Assembly: GCF_947500065.1 (NCBI RefSeq)
Contig: NZ_CANMQT010000001.1
Coordinates: 744,001 to 808,000 of the forward strand
DNA length: 64,000 nt
Direction: 5' to 3'
Origin: an uncultured Aquimarina sp.
Lineage (GTDB): Bacteria > Bacteroidota > Bacteroidia > Flavobacteriales > Flavobacteriaceae
Numbering within the stretch: the first letter of the stretch is position 1; every line of letters starts with the position of its first letter. Made by a program: the position numbers and the translations under genes. Shown here in pieces: positions 17,523 through 25,918 of the stretch. The notes beneath the pieces were generated by a model, which was not told the origin of the DNA, made no database searches, and saw only the letters and a list, made by a program, of their open reading frames with translations.

Positions 17523-18002
17523 TTAAATTTTTGAAATAAACGCTTTCAATCCTTGTTCATCCATTTGCACAACTTGCCATCCTTCCAAGATTTTAGCGCC
17601 GCTTTTTAAGTAAAAATCAATTGCAGGTTTGTTCCAATCCAAAACATTCCATTCTACTCTTTTTACTCCTTTCTCTTTTCCATATTGCATTACTCTTTTA
17701 TACAAAGCCATTCCAATACCAGTTCCTCTCATAGACTCTCTCACGACCAGGTCTTCCAGATGCACTGTTCTCCCTTTCCAGGTAGAAAATCTAAAATACA
17801 CCAATGCTACACCAACAATTTCTTCTTTTTTTTCTGCAACAAAACAATGAAATAAAGGATGTTCTCCAAAGCCATTACTAACAAGCTCTTCTGTGGTGAC
17901 TTCTACAGCATCTGGTTCATTTTCAAAAATCGCTAGTTCTTCAATAAGTGACAGAACTTGTGGCATATCATCAGCCACTGCATCTCTAATTAAATAGTCC
18001 AT
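17523..18002 (-). CDS. GNAT N-acetyltransferase, diamine/spermidine acetyltransferase-like
   Basis: 159 residues. The fold and sequence (IRDAVADDMPQVLSLIEELA at the start, LEDLVVRESMRGTGIGMALY around 83-102, VEWNVLDWNKPAIDFYLKSGA near 119-139) resemble the SSAT/thialysine acetyltransferase group. The acetyl-CoA loop is RGTGIGMAL. The substrate could be a diamine, thialysine or another amine; not determinable. Cytoplasmic. It lies 45 bp upstream of aspartate kinase in the same direction. Confidence 0.75.
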   Translation of the reverse strand: MDYLIRDAVADDMPQVLSLIEELAIFENEPDAVEVTTEELVSNGFGEHPLFHCFVAEKKEEIVGVALVYFRFSTWKGRTVHLEDLVVRESMRGTGIGMALYKRVMQYGKEKGVKRVEWNVLDWNKPAIDFYLKSGAKILEGWQVVQMDEQGLKAFISKI

Positions 18003-18149
18003 AGGTCAAAAGTTTATCAAAACTATAAAATATGTATCACAATACAGACAATTTTCTAATGTTATACTTCTCTTATTTGTGTTTTTGCAAATCTTAAAAA
18101 AGTTTAACAATTTACAGTTTCGAAAACGTTATAGTTGTCTAAAAAATAA

Positions 18150-18157
18150 TACTTTTG
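18150..18157 (+). promoter_or_regulatory. Candidate -7 box for fbp
   Basis: TACTTTTG matches TAnnTTTG and ends 21 nt before the ATG at 18179. A TTG at 18135-18137 is closer (12 bp) than the usual 17-23 bp, so the -33 element is uncertain. The box includes the TTG at 18155, which argues against that codon being a translation start. Confidence 0.45.
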
Positions 18158-18178
18158 CACAAAATCAACATAACCGTA

Positions 18179-19189
18179 ATGGCAAGAAAAAACCAAACTT
18201 TAGGAGAGTTTATTATCGAAAATCAGCAAGATTTTCCATATGCAAGCGGAGAGCTTTCTCGATTGATTAATTCTATTCGTTTAGCAGCAAAAATGGTAAA
18301 CCACGAAGTAAACAAGGCCGGTTTGGTTGATATTACAGGAGCTATTGGTGAGACTAATATACAGGGAGAAGATCAACAAAAACTTGATGTTCTTGCCAAT
18401 GAAACGTTTATCAACACACTAACGAATAGAGAAATAGTTTGTGGTATCGCTTCGGAAGAAAATGATGATTTTATAACAATTAAAGGTCAAAAAAGTGATC
18501 ACAGGAACAATTATGTGGTTCTTATGGATCCACTTGATGGTAGTTCTAACATAGATGTTAATGTTTCTGTTGGAACAATTTTTTCGATTTATCGAAGAGT
18601 TACTCCTACTGGAACACCTGTAACAATTGATGATTTCTTGCAGCCAGGTAACTTACAGGTCGCTGCAGGTTATATTATTTATGGAACTTCTACCATGTTA
18701 GTATATACTACAGGACATGGTGTTAATGGTTTTACACTAAACCCTGCTTTAGGAACTTATTATCTATCACATCCTAATATGAAATTTCCTGAAGATGGTA
18801 ACATTTATTCGGTAAATGAAGGTAATTATATTCATTTCCCTCAGGGAATTAAAGATTATATTAAATATTGCCAGGAAGAAAAAGACGATCGCCCTTATAC
18901 CTCCAGATATATTGGTTCACTAGTAAGTGACATACACCGTAATATGATAAAAGGTGGGATTTATATGTACCCTAGTACATCAAAGTCTCCTAATGGAAAA
19001 CTTCGTTTACTTTATGAATGTAACCCAATGGCTTTCCTAGCGGAACAAGCAGGAGGATCAGCCAGTGATGGATTTAGAAGGATTTTAGAAATAAAACCTA
19101 CAGAATTACATGAACGTACTCCGTTTATTTGTGGAAGTAAAAATATGGTAGAAAAAGTAGAATCTTTTATGAAAACAACAGAATCATAA
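18179..19189 (+). CDS. fbp: Class I fructose-1,6-bisphosphatase
   Basis: 336 residues from ATG 18179 ([11 protein letters not shown]); an in-frame TTG at 18155 would lie inside the promoter box and is rejected. The metal-binding motif [20 protein letters not shown] is at about 118-137, with the upstream Glu pair in IASEENDD, and the C-terminal [21 protein letters not shown] is the substrate-binding region. It hydrolyses fructose-1,6-bisphosphate to fructose-6-phosphate in gluconeogenesis in the cytoplasm. Full family length. Transcribed away from the GNAT/aspartate kinase genes and followed by a terminator-like hairpin. Confidence 0.95.
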   Translation: MARKNQTLGEFIIENQQDFPYASGELSRLINSIRLAAKMVNHEVNKAGLVDITGAIGETNIQGEDQQKLDVLANETFINTLTNREIVCGIASEENDDFITIKGQKSDHRNNYVVLMDPLDGSSNIDVNVSVGTIFSIYRRVTPTGTPVTIDDFLQPGNLQVAAGYIIYGTSTMLVYTTGHGVNGFTLNPALGTYYLSHPNMKFPEDGNIYSVNEGNYIHFPQGIKDYIKYCQEEKDDRPYTSRYIGSLVSDIHRNMIKGGIYMYPSTSKSPNGKLRLLYECNPMAFLAEQAGGSASDGFRRILEIKPTELHERTPFICGSKNMVEKVESFMKTTES

Positions 19190-19196
19190 AAGACAG

Positions 19197-19231
19197 GCGG
19201 ATTCCAGAAAGTCCGCGCCCTTGTTTTTTTT
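19197..19231 (+). terminator. Probable terminator after fbp
   Basis: GCGGA (19197-19201) pairs with TCCGC (19212-19216), followed shortly by a T-rich run (19221-19231). The stem is only 5 bp, so support is moderate. The rest of the 307-bp gap to 19497 holds a weak 7-bp inverted repeat (19282-19304) and no gene. Confidence 0.5.
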
Positions 19232-19496
19232 AGATCATTTTTATTATTGGTATCATTGAAAAATGATTGATAAATAGATTGAATACTATCAATTTTTTAG
19301 TATTCTTGTATTGCAAGATTGTAAAAACCAAAAGAGTTCCCCCTCATAACCATTTTAAACTCTAAGAGTAATAAACATATCATATTCGTCATAAAAGCAA
19401 GCGACATTTAACATTATCAGTCCATGACACCTATTTTTAATGTTTTTATGTTAAATTTACGTATAGCTCATAAAAAACAACATAAACTAACCAAAA

Positions 19497-19850
19497 ATGG
19501 CGAAAGAAAATAAAGCTGTTGAAGAAAAAGTGGTAAACGATCCATCTTCAAAAATAGAGGCAATAAAAAACCTAATCTTCGGAGAAAATATTGCTGCCTA
19601 TAATTCTGAATTTGAAACGGTAAAAAAAGATATTTCTTCTAAAAAAAGAGAGCTTGAAGATTTTATTGAAGATACTCGCAAAGAATTAAATCAGGCAATT
19701 GACAATCTTAGTACCGATATCAATATCAGAATTACCGAATTAGAAGATAATTTGGCAGATAAGGTAGCCATGCTCGATGACAAAAAAGTGGATAGAAAAA
19801 CATTAGGTGATCTCCTGATTGCCATGGGAGAGAAAATCAATAAAAAGTAA
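19497..19850 (+). CDS. Small coiled-coil protein, first gene of the GTPase signalling operon
   Basis: 117 residues, highly charged and predicted to be helical throughout. Residues ~20-95 show heptad-like hydrophobic spacing (FETVKKDISSKKRELEDFI, LNQAIDNLSTDINIRITELE), i.e. a coiled coil. It ends in KKVDRKTLGDLLIAMGEKI (about 97-114), a short C-terminal motif that I recall from small helical partners of bacterial Rab-like GTPase clusters in cyanobacteria and other phyla, though I cannot verify this. No signal peptide or membrane segment. It lies 17 bp before the next gene. The likely role is scaffold or adaptor in the complex, by inference. Confidence 0.7.
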   Translation: MAKENKAVEEKVVNDPSSKIEAIKNLIFGENIAAYNSEFETVKKDISSKKRELEDFIEDTRKELNQAIDNLSTDINIRITELEDNLADKVAMLDDKKVDRKTLGDLLIAMGEKINKK

Positions 19851-19867
19851 TCCGTCTATCCCAGATT

Positions 19868-20692
19868 ATGGAAGAGCAGGATAAACTTAAGATTCTTAAA
19901 GAACTTCTTCTTACGGAGCAGAAGGAGTATGCCGATTCCATTGCTGAAAAAGTTGATGAACTAAGTAAAATAGTTCACCAAAAACAAGAACTTTCTCATA
20001 AGGTCGACCCTATAATAGATGACAAATTAGAAGAATTTGTGCAGGAAATACCCAAAACCCTGGGTCCAACAATTACAGAAGCTTTAAAGGAAGAAATAAA
20101 AAACTCTCAAGATGCAGTAGTAGAAGCATTGTTTCCTATTATCGGTAAAATGATAAAAAAATATATTGCTCATGAGATGAAGTTGTTAAGTGAAAATATT
20201 AACAGAAAAACCAGGCAAGCATTTTCTTTTAAAAATTGGTTTAAAAGAACCAAAGCCAGAGCACAAGGAATCAGTGATGGTGATTTAGCCATTACCGATT
20301 ATGCAAAACCGAGATTAATCCAAATGTTTGTCATTGAAAAAGATTCTGGGTTATTGATTACCGATTACAGTCCACTATCTGACAACACTGTAGATAAAGA
20401 TATGATTGCAGGTATGCTAACTGCAATAAAGAGTTTCGTGGAAGATGCTTTTCAGGGTGGGAATCAAAATTTGGAAACTATCGAATACGAGCTGTATACT
20501 ATTCACGTACAAAATTTTTATTCTTACTATATTGCAGCTGTTATTTCTGGTGCATATAATATGATGTTCAAAGAAGTATTAGAAGATCAAATTATTGATT
20601 TTGCTCAGCATCATATTTCAAAAAGAGATATGGAAAATAGTGAGCTTTTTACTAAAAAATTAAAAAAACATTTTGAAGATGAAATTGTCTAA
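19868..20692 (+). CDS. Helical protein with roadblock/longin-like C-terminal region
   Basis: 274 residues, soluble. Residues 1-115 are helical and charged; 115-145 carry a conserved-looking basic stretch (FSFKNWFKRTKARAQGISDG). Residues ~148-240 read beta (IQMFVIEKDSGLLITDY), alpha (DKDMIAGMLTAIKSFVEDAF), beta (IEYELYTIHVQNF), beta (YYIAAVISGAYN), alpha, which resembles roadblock/longin-type domains that bind small GTPases, as MglB does with MglA. The 80-190 region also resembles the cytoplasmic part of some bacterial OmpA-family proteins, but no membrane helix or OmpA domain is present here. Its last 14 bp overlap the GTPase gene. Inference: GTPase effector or GAP-like partner. Confidence 0.6.
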   Translation: MEEQDKLKILKELLLTEQKEYADSIAEKVDELSKIVHQKQELSHKVDPIIDDKLEEFVQEIPKTLGPTITEALKEEIKNSQDAVVEALFPIIGKMIKKYIAHEMKLLSENINRKTRQAFSFKNWFKRTKARAQGISDGDLAITDYAKPRLIQMFVIEKDSGLLITDYSPLSDNTVDKDMIAGMLTAIKSFVEDAFQGGNQNLETIEYELYTIHVQNFYSYYIAAVISGAYNMMFKEVLEDQIIDFAQHHISKRDMENSELFTKKLKKHFEDEIV

Positions 20693-21170
20693 AAAAGTAG
20701 TGCTTTTAGGACACTTTGGGGTTGGAAAAACGTCATTATTCAGGCGTTTTATTGACAACGAATTTTCTGAAGATTATAAGGTTACGCTTGGCGTTCAGAT
20801 TAAAAAGAAAGTAATCGAAATGCCAGATGGACGAGAACTTTCTATGATCATTTGGGACACTGAAGGTCATGCAGACATAGAAGACACAAGAAAATCATAC
20901 CTACTAGGATCCAATGCCTTTATCTACGTATTTGATCTAACGCGAATCGACACATATAAAAATCTAAATGAAGATTTGGCATACCTAGCAAAAAACCATC
21001 CAAAGGTTAAAATCAAGGTAATAGGTAATAAATTAGATTTGGTGAATGAGAAAGAAACCCTAAAAAAGTTTAAAGAACAAGATATTGTAGTCGATTGTTT
21101 AACGAGTGCCAAAACTAATAAAAATGTGCAAGATTTCTTCTTAGATCTTGCTAAGGAAATAACTGCCTAG
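20679..21170 (+). CDS. Ras/Rab-like small GTPase
   Basis: 163 residues from ATG 20679; an in-frame TTG at 20673 adds two residues and is less likely. All G motifs are present: G1 GHFGVGKT (11-18), G2 Thr36 in KVTLGVQ, G3 DTEG (60-63), G4 NKLD (117-120) and G5 TSAK (142-145). This places it in the Ras superfamily, Rab-like, not Era or EF-Tu type. The residue matching Ras Gln61 is His64, as in EF-Tu-type DCPGH; this may alter hydrolysis. No C-terminal prenylation Cys is present. It overlaps the upstream gene by 14 bp and is 4 bp from the histidine kinase gene, so these are probably one signalling unit. Confidence 0.9.
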   Translation: MKLSKKVVLLGHFGVGKTSLFRRFIDNEFSEDYKVTLGVQIKKKVIEMPDGRELSMIIWDTEGHADIEDTRKSYLLGSNAFIYVFDLTRIDTYKNLNEDLAYLAKNHPKVKIKVIGNKLDLVNEKETLKKFKEQDIVVDCLTSAKTNKNVQDFFLDLAKEITA

Positions 21171-21174
21171 TGCT

Positions 21175-22713
21175 ATGACATACCAGGAAGAAAGTTTACT
21201 ATTTAACCAAAAAACACAGTGTACGATTGTTCATCACGATGGAACGATTAAAGAAACTGATGCCAATGTGTTTAAATGGAAAGTTGGAACCTCGATCTAC
21301 GATGCGCATCCATTTTTTGAAATCGTAAAGAGTTTCATTGAGGTATTCGAAAAAGAAGAAACTACCTATAATTTTCCCTGTATTCACTTGGAAGATGGAA
21401 AACTTGAAACAATATGTGATGTTACCATTAAAATAAACTTAGAGGAAATCGTAATTATATTATTCGATTATTCCACAAAATATCATGAGCTCAATAAAAT
21501 AGCGCAGCAAAAAAATGAATCCATTCTTAAGGCAAAGGAATTAGAACTAAAAAATCAATACCTGCTTGAAAAAGAAAAATTCAAAAACAGTTTTATTGCC
21601 AATATCAATCACGAAATCAGAACACCTCTTACCGGCATCTTGGGATTCATTGAGGTATTGGAAAAAACAAATTTAAATTTTGAACAAGAAGAATTAGCCA
21701 GAATTATAAAGAGACAAAGCTTACATCTCAATGCTTTGATTGAGGACATGGTTGATATTGCTAAAATAGAATCTGGTAAAATAAAAATTGTCGAGGAACG
21801 ATTTCTATTTGTAAATGTAGTAGAAGGTTTTAAAGAGACCTATACTAAATTGGCTGAAGACAAAGGAATACAATTCGAAACGCATATAGATCCAAATATT
21901 CAAGAATATCTTATAGGAGATCGAACACGCGTATATCAGATTTTAAACAACATTCTCAATAATGCTTTTAAGTTTACCGAAGAAGGCAAAGTAAGCCTAT
22001 CGGTAACCAAAAATTATCAACGTACCAATAAATTAAGTGTTAGCTTTAAGATAGAAGATACGGGATTGGGGATACACGAAGAAAATCTTACGAATATTTT
22101 CGACAGATTTACTCGTTTTAATGAGGATAAACAGATTTCGGGTACAGGATTAGGCTTAGCGATTGTAAAAGATCTGGTTGATTTATTAAATGGAGAAATT
22201 AAGGTTACTAGTACTCCCGATAAAGGAACTACTTTCGAGATCAAATTACCTTTTAAATTTGAAATCACTAAAACTACACCTGAAAAGAAAAAGAAAAAAT
22301 ATAACCTACCGGAATCTAAAAAGAAATTTAGAGTACTTGTGGTAGAAGATGAAGAAGCTACTCAATTTCTAATCATGAAAATATTAATTAGTCATGGGAG
22401 TTTCTTTGTAGATGTCGCTATTAATGGAACGGAAGCAATCAGTTATCTGGAAAGAAGAAACTATGATCTGGTTTTAATGGATTTAAAATTATCCAAGGTC
22501 GATGGATATCAGGCTACTCATATGATTAGAACAAATTATGGCGATAAGGTTATCTCGGAAGTTCCGATTATTGGATTTACTGCAAAAGCTACAGAAGCTG
22601 AACGTGATAAATGCCTTCGATCAGGAATGGATGATTTTATAGCTAAACCTTTCGAACAAGAAGATTTAATCTACAAAATAGTAAAACAAATAGCTAAAAA
22701 AGCCGCTTCATAA
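21175..22713 (+). CDS. Soluble hybrid histidine kinase with C-terminal receiver
   Basis: 512 residues without membrane helices. Residues 1-100 form a PAS-like or other small sensory domain; 105-137 a coiled coil. The H-box NINHEIRTPLTGI has His146, followed by the HATPase domain (N-box NNILNNAFKF near 258-267, G1 DTGLGI 295-300, G2 GTGLGLAI 323-330). A receiver domain at ~385-508 has VVEDEE, phospho-acceptor Asp436 in LVLMDLKLS, Thr469 in FTAK and Lys491 in KPF. There is no output domain, so phosphate is probably passed to another protein. Co-location with the GTPase suggests that the GTPase or its partner provides the input; inference only. Confidence 0.85.
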   Translation: MTYQEESLLFNQKTQCTIVHHDGTIKETDANVFKWKVGTSIYDAHPFFEIVKSFIEVFEKEETTYNFPCIHLEDGKLETICDVTIKINLEEIVIILFDYSTKYHELNKIAQQKNESILKAKELELKNQYLLEKEKFKNSFIANINHEIRTPLTGILGFIEVLEKTNLNFEQEELARIIKRQSLHLNALIEDMVDIAKIESGKIKIVEERFLFVNVVEGFKETYTKLAEDKGIQFETHIDPNIQEYLIGDRTRVYQILNNILNNAFKFTEEGKVSLSVTKNYQRTNKLSVSFKIEDTGLGIHEENLTNIFDRFTRFNEDKQISGTGLGLAIVKDLVDLLNGEIKVTSTPDKGTTFEIKLPFKFEITKTTPEKKKKKYNLPESKKKFRVLVVEDEEATQFLIMKILISHGSFFVDVAINGTEAISYLERRNYDLVLMDLKLSKVDGYQATHMIRTNYGDKVISEVPIIGFTAKATEAERDKCLRSGMDDFIAKPFEQEDLIYKIVKQIAKKAAS

Positions 22714-22729
22714 AAGCGGCTTTTTTTTT
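22698..22729. terminator. Strong bidirectional terminator overlapping the kinase stop codon
   Basis: AAAAGCCGCTT pairs with AAGCGGCTTTT around a short loop and is followed by nine T (22721-22729). The 5' arm encodes the last residues of the histidine kinase. On the other strand it can end the convergent TerB-like gene. Confidence 0.85.
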
Positions 22730-22753
22730 ATAGATAACAATAGATAAAGCAAT

Positions 22754-23188
22754 TTATCTATTCATATTTTTTATTTCTTCAATAAAAGTATCACTATCTA
22801 CACCTTTACTAACTAATTTAAGAGCTTTATCAATAACATAGGTTACATTATCCGGAGTAAATCCAAGACCAATACCTAATTTTTCAAGCATTATTACCTC
22901 ATCAGATCCTTCTATATGATCCACGTATACCATTCTTGACAAATCATACAAACGCTCTAACCTTCTATCATAACTAGTTGGAGGATTAATAGGATGAGAT
23001 GCATAGTCCTTTAATATTTCTTTATAATCATTATCAGAAATACTAAGGTTTCTTGCTAATCTATCTAAAAAAGCTTTCTCCCCGTCTGTGATTACTCCGT
23101 CGCTCATTGCTATTTTTACGATAGCTGCAAAATGATCTTGATTTCTCTTCTGAAACCCACTATCAAATAAATCAGATATTGACATCAT
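22754..23188 (-). CDS. TerB-like protein
   Basis: 144 residues, all helical. HFAAIVKIAMSDGVITDGEKAFLDRLARNLSIS (about 19-51) is the TerB/DjlA-type metal-site helix pair with the Asp-Gly-Glu pattern, and a second half (RMVYVDHIEGSDEVIMLEKLGIGLGFTPDNV) repeats it. TerB-like proteins are calcium- or metal-binding cytoplasmic proteins, first named from tellurite resistance, with general roles unclear. No other ter gene is nearby. The start has two adjacent ATG codons; the first (23188) is given. Confidence 0.75.
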   Translation of the reverse strand: MMSISDLFDSGFQKRNQDHFAAIVKIAMSDGVITDGEKAFLDRLARNLSISDNDYKEILKDYASHPINPPTSYDRRLERLYDLSRMVYVDHIEGSDEVIMLEKLGIGLGFTPDNVTYVIDKALKLVSKGVDSDTFIEEIKNMNR

Positions 23189-23208
23189 GTATTTTGTTTA
23201 ATTTGCCG

Positions 23209-23216
23209 CAAATATA
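23209..23216 (-). promoter_or_regulatory. Candidate -7 box for the TerB-like gene
   Basis: On the minus strand TATATTTG matches TAnnTTTG, 20 nt upstream of the start at 23188. No -33 TTG is clear. Confidence 0.35.
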
Positions 23217-23377
23217 AGTAAACTAAAATCCTTTTGAAATTTAAAATTAGTGTTTTTTAAGTGTTTCAATAATAGCTGTTAATATCCATTAAACAGATTG
23301 TATCTTATAGGTATATCATTTCATCTTTCAACAAAAAGCAAAAACATCAAAGACATCATACTTTATGAAAAGTAAAA

Positions 23378-25753
23378 CTATTTAATCTTAAAACTAATAT
23401 TAAGTTTAAGCGCAAGATTATCTTCAAAATCTTCATTGGCATAAAAGCCATATCTATAAAAACCTCCTAAACCGAATCCTACATAACCCAGATTAAGATA
23501 ATTAACCTTAATCAAGCTTTTTAACTCTAGTCCACTTTCTACGAAAATCTGATCCATTGTTTCAAAAGGAATCAACGTATTATTATCATTAATTAAATTA
23601 CCCCATCCTATGTTTTGATGTACCACAATATCCGGTTGAAACTTTCTTACCTTAACTAATAATCCTTCGAAATTATGAGACAGAAAAAGATGTGCATATC
23701 GATCAGAAACAAATTCATAGGGAGTCATTGTCTGAAATAGGTTTTTACTATAAAATGGGTAATCTTTATCGTAATTACCACTTCCTGTAAATGACAAACC
23801 ATAAGGAACAGCATTATCGATATAACCTCCTTCTATCCTATAACTAGTTTTACCTATGCTTTTGGTATAAAATGAATGGTCTATGTACCCTTCTATTTTA
23901 TTATAATTAATATCACTATCCAAAACATCTTTTAACCCTTTAGAAAACGAAACTCCTATGATAGGATAATCAGTTCCTGAGCTGAATCTCTGATTAAAAG
24001 AATTGATTATCTTTTCTTTATATGCGTATCGTAGATCAAGAGATACACTGCTGTTCTTATATTTACTGAAATTACCAGTTTCACTAACAAATTCATATTC
24101 ATACCTAGGATCTACTGAAGTTTGTTTAAAGGATATATCAGCTGTCAAATATTTTAAGCTCCTAAAATGAATAGCAAAGGAATGCTCCCTAATTTTATCA
24201 AAATTAAATCCCAAGTAATTCCTAAAACTTAAAAAATCTAAATCTTCTCGTTGCTTAGTATGGCTTCCTACTTCTTGTAAATTTACCTGATACTGATACC
24301 CTAAAGTTATTTCATTCTTTTTTGATAATAAATAATTCACTTCTCCTCCATATTTCCAGTCTTTATCATCAAATCCATACCCTACAAAACCGCCTAACTG
24401 CAATCGTTCATCGAACTTCTTATTTGTATACAATCCAGTTCCTAATCGAAACCCTTCATATTTATTGATCGTTATGGTTTTATTTAAATCTATATCAATC
24501 ATACCCAAAGGTATTTTTCCTCTAAAAAGACTTTCAGAAAAATTTAAAAATCCATCTAAATTTACCTTCTCTCCGATGCTATCTAGCACTCTATAGGTAA
24601 TCTCTTCTCTTTGGTTAAGACTTGCATTTCTATTTAAATTCCAGAACACACTATCCTTTTTAGTCGCATTCTCGGCTATGCTAACCATATCTATGGGAAA
24701 ATCTTTTTTTTGCAGAAGTGTATCTAAAGAAATATTATAAATATAACTTTTGCCATCCATCACCATATTGTTTTCCTTATTTGGATATTCTGGCATCGAT
24801 AATTTATAGTTCAATTGCTCAGGGAACCATATAGAATCCTGTAACAACTTATATTTCTGTTGAATTTTTAGATCAATTTTACCCTTCTGATAAGGTGACG
24901 CTATAATATTTTGTATTGCAAACTTATTTGTATTTATATATACGATTCCTTTTAATCCCTCAAAGTTTTTATTCGCCTTTGGTTGAAAGGCAATAATATG
25001 AGTTGTATCCTTTTTGTTAAGTATACTTTCCTCCAAAAAGAATTTATATTTCTTTAGACTTCCCTTAGAAATAGGATTGAGATAATTTATATCAAAAAGC
25101 TTTATAGAATTCTCATAAAAAGAAAATGGTTGAATATCTGTTGCCAAAGATGCAAATTGAGGGTTTTTGAAACCGGATACTTTAGTGCCAATTACAACTT
25201 CATTACTTAAATCTGGTTCTAAAAACTTTCTTTCAGTAATACTCTCCATAAGCATTAAATGTCCTCCTTTTAAGTTCTTTGTAAGGGTCAAAGAATCATT
25301 TCTATCTTTTGATTTTATATCAACAATAACTTTATTATAAGAATTATAAGTAAATGATGTGATACGCTCTGGATTGTTGATCTCCTTATTCTTAATAGCT
25401 TCTCTAATAATTCTATTCGCTGGATTTTCTGCAGACGAAAGAACAACTTGATCCAGTTGGTTTTCTTTTGGTATTAATTCAATAATGATATATTCACTGT
25501 TTACTACATTGATCTGTTTTTTCTCATACCCTAAATAACTACATATCATTGTTTTAATATCCACATTGGATCTAAAAACAAAATTACCGTCTATATCGGC
25601 AATTGTTCCCATTGTTTCATTATTATTAAAAATCAGTGTAGAAAAAGCGAGTGGTTCTTTGGTATTATAATCTATTACTTTCCCTTTTAGCGATTGCTGA
25701 GAAAACAATAAATTCCCAACTAGCAGAAAGCATATACCAATTATTCTGTGCAT
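23378..25753 (-). CDS. DUF5686 outer-membrane protein with carboxypeptidase regulatory domain
   Basis: 791 residues. Signal peptide (1-~19, ...LLFSQ), then a CarboxypepD_reg-like domain: LKGKVIDYNTKEPLAFSTLIFNNNETMGTIADIDGNFVF at ~22-60 and SYLGYEKKQI. The remaining ~680 residues match the DUF5686 family, with a C-terminal half made of alternating strands rich in aromatic residues, i.e. a predicted outer-membrane beta-barrel ending in ALKLNISFKIK. It is not a SusC/TonB receptor: no plug or TonB box is seen. The role of the family is unknown. Single gene; 165 bp separate it from the divergent aminotransferase gene. Confidence 0.8.
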   Translation of the reverse strand: MHRIIGICFLLVGNLLFSQQSLKGKVIDYNTKEPLAFSTLIFNNNETMGTIADIDGNFVFRSNVDIKTMICSYLGYEKKQINVVNSEYIIIELIPKENQLDQVVLSSAENPANRIIREAIKNKEINNPERITSFTYNSYNKVIVDIKSKDRNDSLTLTKNLKGGHLMLMESITERKFLEPDLSNEVVIGTKVSGFKNPQFASLATDIQPFSFYENSIKLFDINYLNPISKGSLKKYKFFLEESILNKKDTTHIIAFQPKANKNFEGLKGIVYINTNKFAIQNIIASPYQKGKIDLKIQQKYKLLQDSIWFPEQLNYKLSMPEYPNKENNMVMDGKSYIYNISLDTLLQKKDFPIDMVSIAENATKKDSVFWNLNRNASLNQREEITYRVLDSIGEKVNLDGFLNFSESLFRGKIPLGMIDIDLNKTITINKYEGFRLGTGLYTNKKFDERLQLGGFVGYGFDDKDWKYGGEVNYLLSKKNEITLGYQYQVNLQEVGSHTKQREDLDFLSFRNYLGFNFDKIREHSFAIHFRSLKYLTADISFKQTSVDPRYEYEFVSETGNFSKYKNSSVSLDLRYAYKEKIINSFNQRFSSGTDYPIIGVSFSKGLKDVLDSDINYNKIEGYIDHSFYTKSIGKTSYRIEGGYIDNAVPYGLSFTGSGNYDKDYPFYSKNLFQTMTPYEFVSDRYAHLFLSHNFEGLLVKVRKFQPDIVVHQNIGWGNLINDNNTLIPFETMDQIFVESGLELKSLIKVNYLNLGYVGFGLGGFYRYGFYANEDFEDNLALKLNISFKIK

Positions 25754-25918
25754 ATTATTTTTTTTAGTATTTGACTCTCTTAGTTATGATTTGTTACAAA
25801 TATGTATGACTATAAAAGTTAAAGAATTCTTAGTGCTAAAATATGACTCAATTTAATATTTTACTTTGCTTTAACTTTATAAATCCATTTTTGAATAAAA
25901 ATGTACTAATCACAACTC

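Noticed and set aside
18079..18270. Short plus-strand frame upstream of and overlapping fbp
   Set aside because: Low-complexity, overlaps the fbp start in another frame and spans the promoter box.
22754..23188. Tellurite resistance operon
   Set aside because: A single TerB-like gene without terA, terC, terD or terZ relatives.
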